Shown here piece by piece: positions 63,216-64,000 of a stretch of DNA of 64,000 bases. A program made the translations under genes and the position numbers. The notes below the pieces were generated by a model that made no database searches, was not told where the DNA came from, and was given only the letters and a program-made list of their open reading frames with translations. How positions within the stretch are numbered: position 1 is the stretch's first letter; each line of letters begins with the position of its first letter. The DNA is from UBA10348 sp002469915 (GTDB lineage Bacteria; Bacteroidota; Rhodothermia; Rhodothermales; UBA10348), in contig JAQWHM010000017.1 in NCBI GenBank assembly GCA_029249345.1, forward strand, positions 1-64,000, read 5' to 3'.

Positions 63216-63902
63216 CTAACCAAGCGCTACGTCTAAGGTCATCATCACCAGAAACCCGAATAGGGCTGAAGTAGTGGCGATGTCTCCATTGTCATGCGAA
63301 TGAGACTCAGGTATGAGTTCTTCGATTACGACATAGATCATTGCTCCCGCAGCAAAAGCCAGTGCATATGGTAGAATAGGGCTGAAATAGACCACCGCGG
63401 CTGCACCGAGGACGGCTGCAATGGGTTCAACGACGGCGGAAAGTTGCCCGTACCAAAAGCTCTTCAATCGGGAACTACCCTGTGCGCGAATAGGCATAGC
63501 CACCGCAATACCTTCCTGGAAATTCTGAATCCCAATTCCGACAGCAAGAGCGATGGCACCTGATAGTGATACAATGCCCCCCATTTCCATACCTGACGCC
63601 ACAGCTCCAAACGCAACGCCGACGGCAAGGCCCTCAGGGATATTATGCAAGGTGATGGCTGTAACGAGTAAAGTAGTCCGATGCCACGAAGTGGGAGGGC
63701 CCTCCGGCTCGATATCTGGAATTATTGGGTGAAGGTGTGGAATGAGTTGATCAGCCAACCATAAAAAAGCACCTCCAGTAACGAGACCTACTCCAGCGGG
63801 GAGCCAAGCAATCATGTCCAGCGACTCGGCTAATTCAATAGAAGGAGCCAATAAGGACCAGTAACTCGCTGCTAGCATAACACCGGTAGCAAAGCCTAGC
63901 AT
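63216..63902 (-). CDS. ZIP-family metal transporter (partial reading frame)
   Basis: This 228-residue frame is the bulk of a ZIP transporter for zinc or iron uptake. It has the His-rich loop (HLHPIIP), HNIPEGLAVGVAFG in TM4 and FQEGIAVAMPIRA in TM5 with the metal-binding residues. The ATG used here starts inside TM2 (MLGFATGVMLAASYWSLLAP), so it is too short at the N-terminus: the missing first helix is encoded upstream in another frame (see the next entry). Confidence 0.9.
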   Translation of the reverse strand: MLGFATGVMLAASYWSLLAPSIELAESLDMIAWLPAGVGLVTGGAFLWLADQLIPHLHPIIPDIEPEGPPTSWHRTTLLVTAITLHNIPEGLAVGVAFGAVASGMEMGGIVSLSGAIALAVGIGIQNFQEGIAVAMPIRAQGSSRLKSFWYGQLSAVVEPIAAVLGAAAVVYFSPILPYALAFAAGAMIYVVIEELIPESHSHDNGDIATTSALFGFLVMMTLDVALG

Positions 63903-64000
63903 GGCATCAAGCAGCTTCTGATTGATGACTTTGGCAAATACAACAAGTGCCCCCTCCCAGCGCCGTGACGCTCCAAGTAAAAAGACCGGCCATTAAAGCC
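63903..64000 (-). other. N-terminal coding remnant of the ZIP transporter, out of frame
   Basis: On the minus strand the bases just upstream read ATG GCC GGT CTT TTT ACT TGG AGC in one frame (starting 63993; MAGLFTWSVTALGG), while ALVVFAKVINQKLLDAMLG is in the frame of the annotated CDS. Removing one G from the five-G run at 63950-63954 joins them into a normal ZIP first helix. The gene may begin upstream of 64000. A homopolymer error or a true frameshift would both fit. Confidence 0.7.

Overview
The window looks like a contiguous chromosomal stretch from a Gram-negative, mostly aerobic heterotroph of the Bacteroidota/Rhodothermota (Rhodothermia/Balneolia-like) radiation. The reasons are: a sufBCDSE-DUF59 operon in the order usual for that group; many lipoproteins and outer-membrane barrels; a NagB/PIG-L fusion of the Bacteroides type; a lamin-tail-domain protein with a FlgD-like C-terminus; a CBM9/DUF5916 outer-membrane protein; a LuxC-like acyl-CoA reductase; and few strong Shine-Dalgarno sites. 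I placed the organism by gene content only. There is no rRNA, CRISPR array, integrase, insertion sequence or prophage.

Layout. 0-9 kb: SUF iron-sulfur assembly on the minus strand, a divergent A-type carrier, two tandem DUF192 lipoproteins, hemW and a small barrel protein. 9-12.5 kb: a four-gene fixABCX electron-transfer operon. 12.5-23.5 kb, minus strand: clpC, a second A-type carrier, a lamin-tail protein, an M20 amidohydrolase, a VWA membrane protein, a cation antiporter and a two-domain cytidine deaminase. 23.7 kb: tRNA-Leu(UAA) with a terminator. 24-35.7 kb: M3 peptidase, proC, DUF5916 protein, a secreted PPOX-type protein, aldo/keto reductase, penicillin-acylase-like lipoprotein and gamma-glutamyltransferase. 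35.7-37.3 kb: wreckage of a nifJ plus dihydroorotate-dehydrogenase-like operon. 37.5-48.4 kb: NagB/PIG-L fusion, threonine aldolase, greA, NlpC/P60, bacilliredoxin, thiolase, crcB, LuxC-like reductase, a holin-like/DUF883-like pair, adk and polyprenyl synthase. 48.4-50.5 kb: HPr and enzyme I. 50.7-55.5 kb: a tightly coupled envelope operon (gluzincin-propeller-barrel protein, PQQ-propeller lipoprotein, PEGA protein). 55.6-64 kb: YqeY, CvpA, a barrel protein, EamA transporter, MerR regulator, a frameshifted spermidine-synthase-like membrane protein, tRNA-Pro(GGG), mscL, a PEGA/barrel protein and a ZIP transporter running off the right edge.

How the genes fit together. SUF plus two A-type carriers supply the Fe-S proteins seen here (FixX, HemW). 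FixABCX links flavin electron transfer to ferredoxin and quinone. The neighbouring low-potential enzyme, pyruvate:ferredoxin oxidoreductase, has been destroyed by an internal deletion and by expansion of an 8-bp tandem repeat. That decay, the 50.7-55.5 kb envelope operon and the reversed cytidine deaminase are the most interesting observations. Two other genes (at 60.6 kb and 63.95 kb) carry single-base frameshifts; these could be real or sequencing errors.
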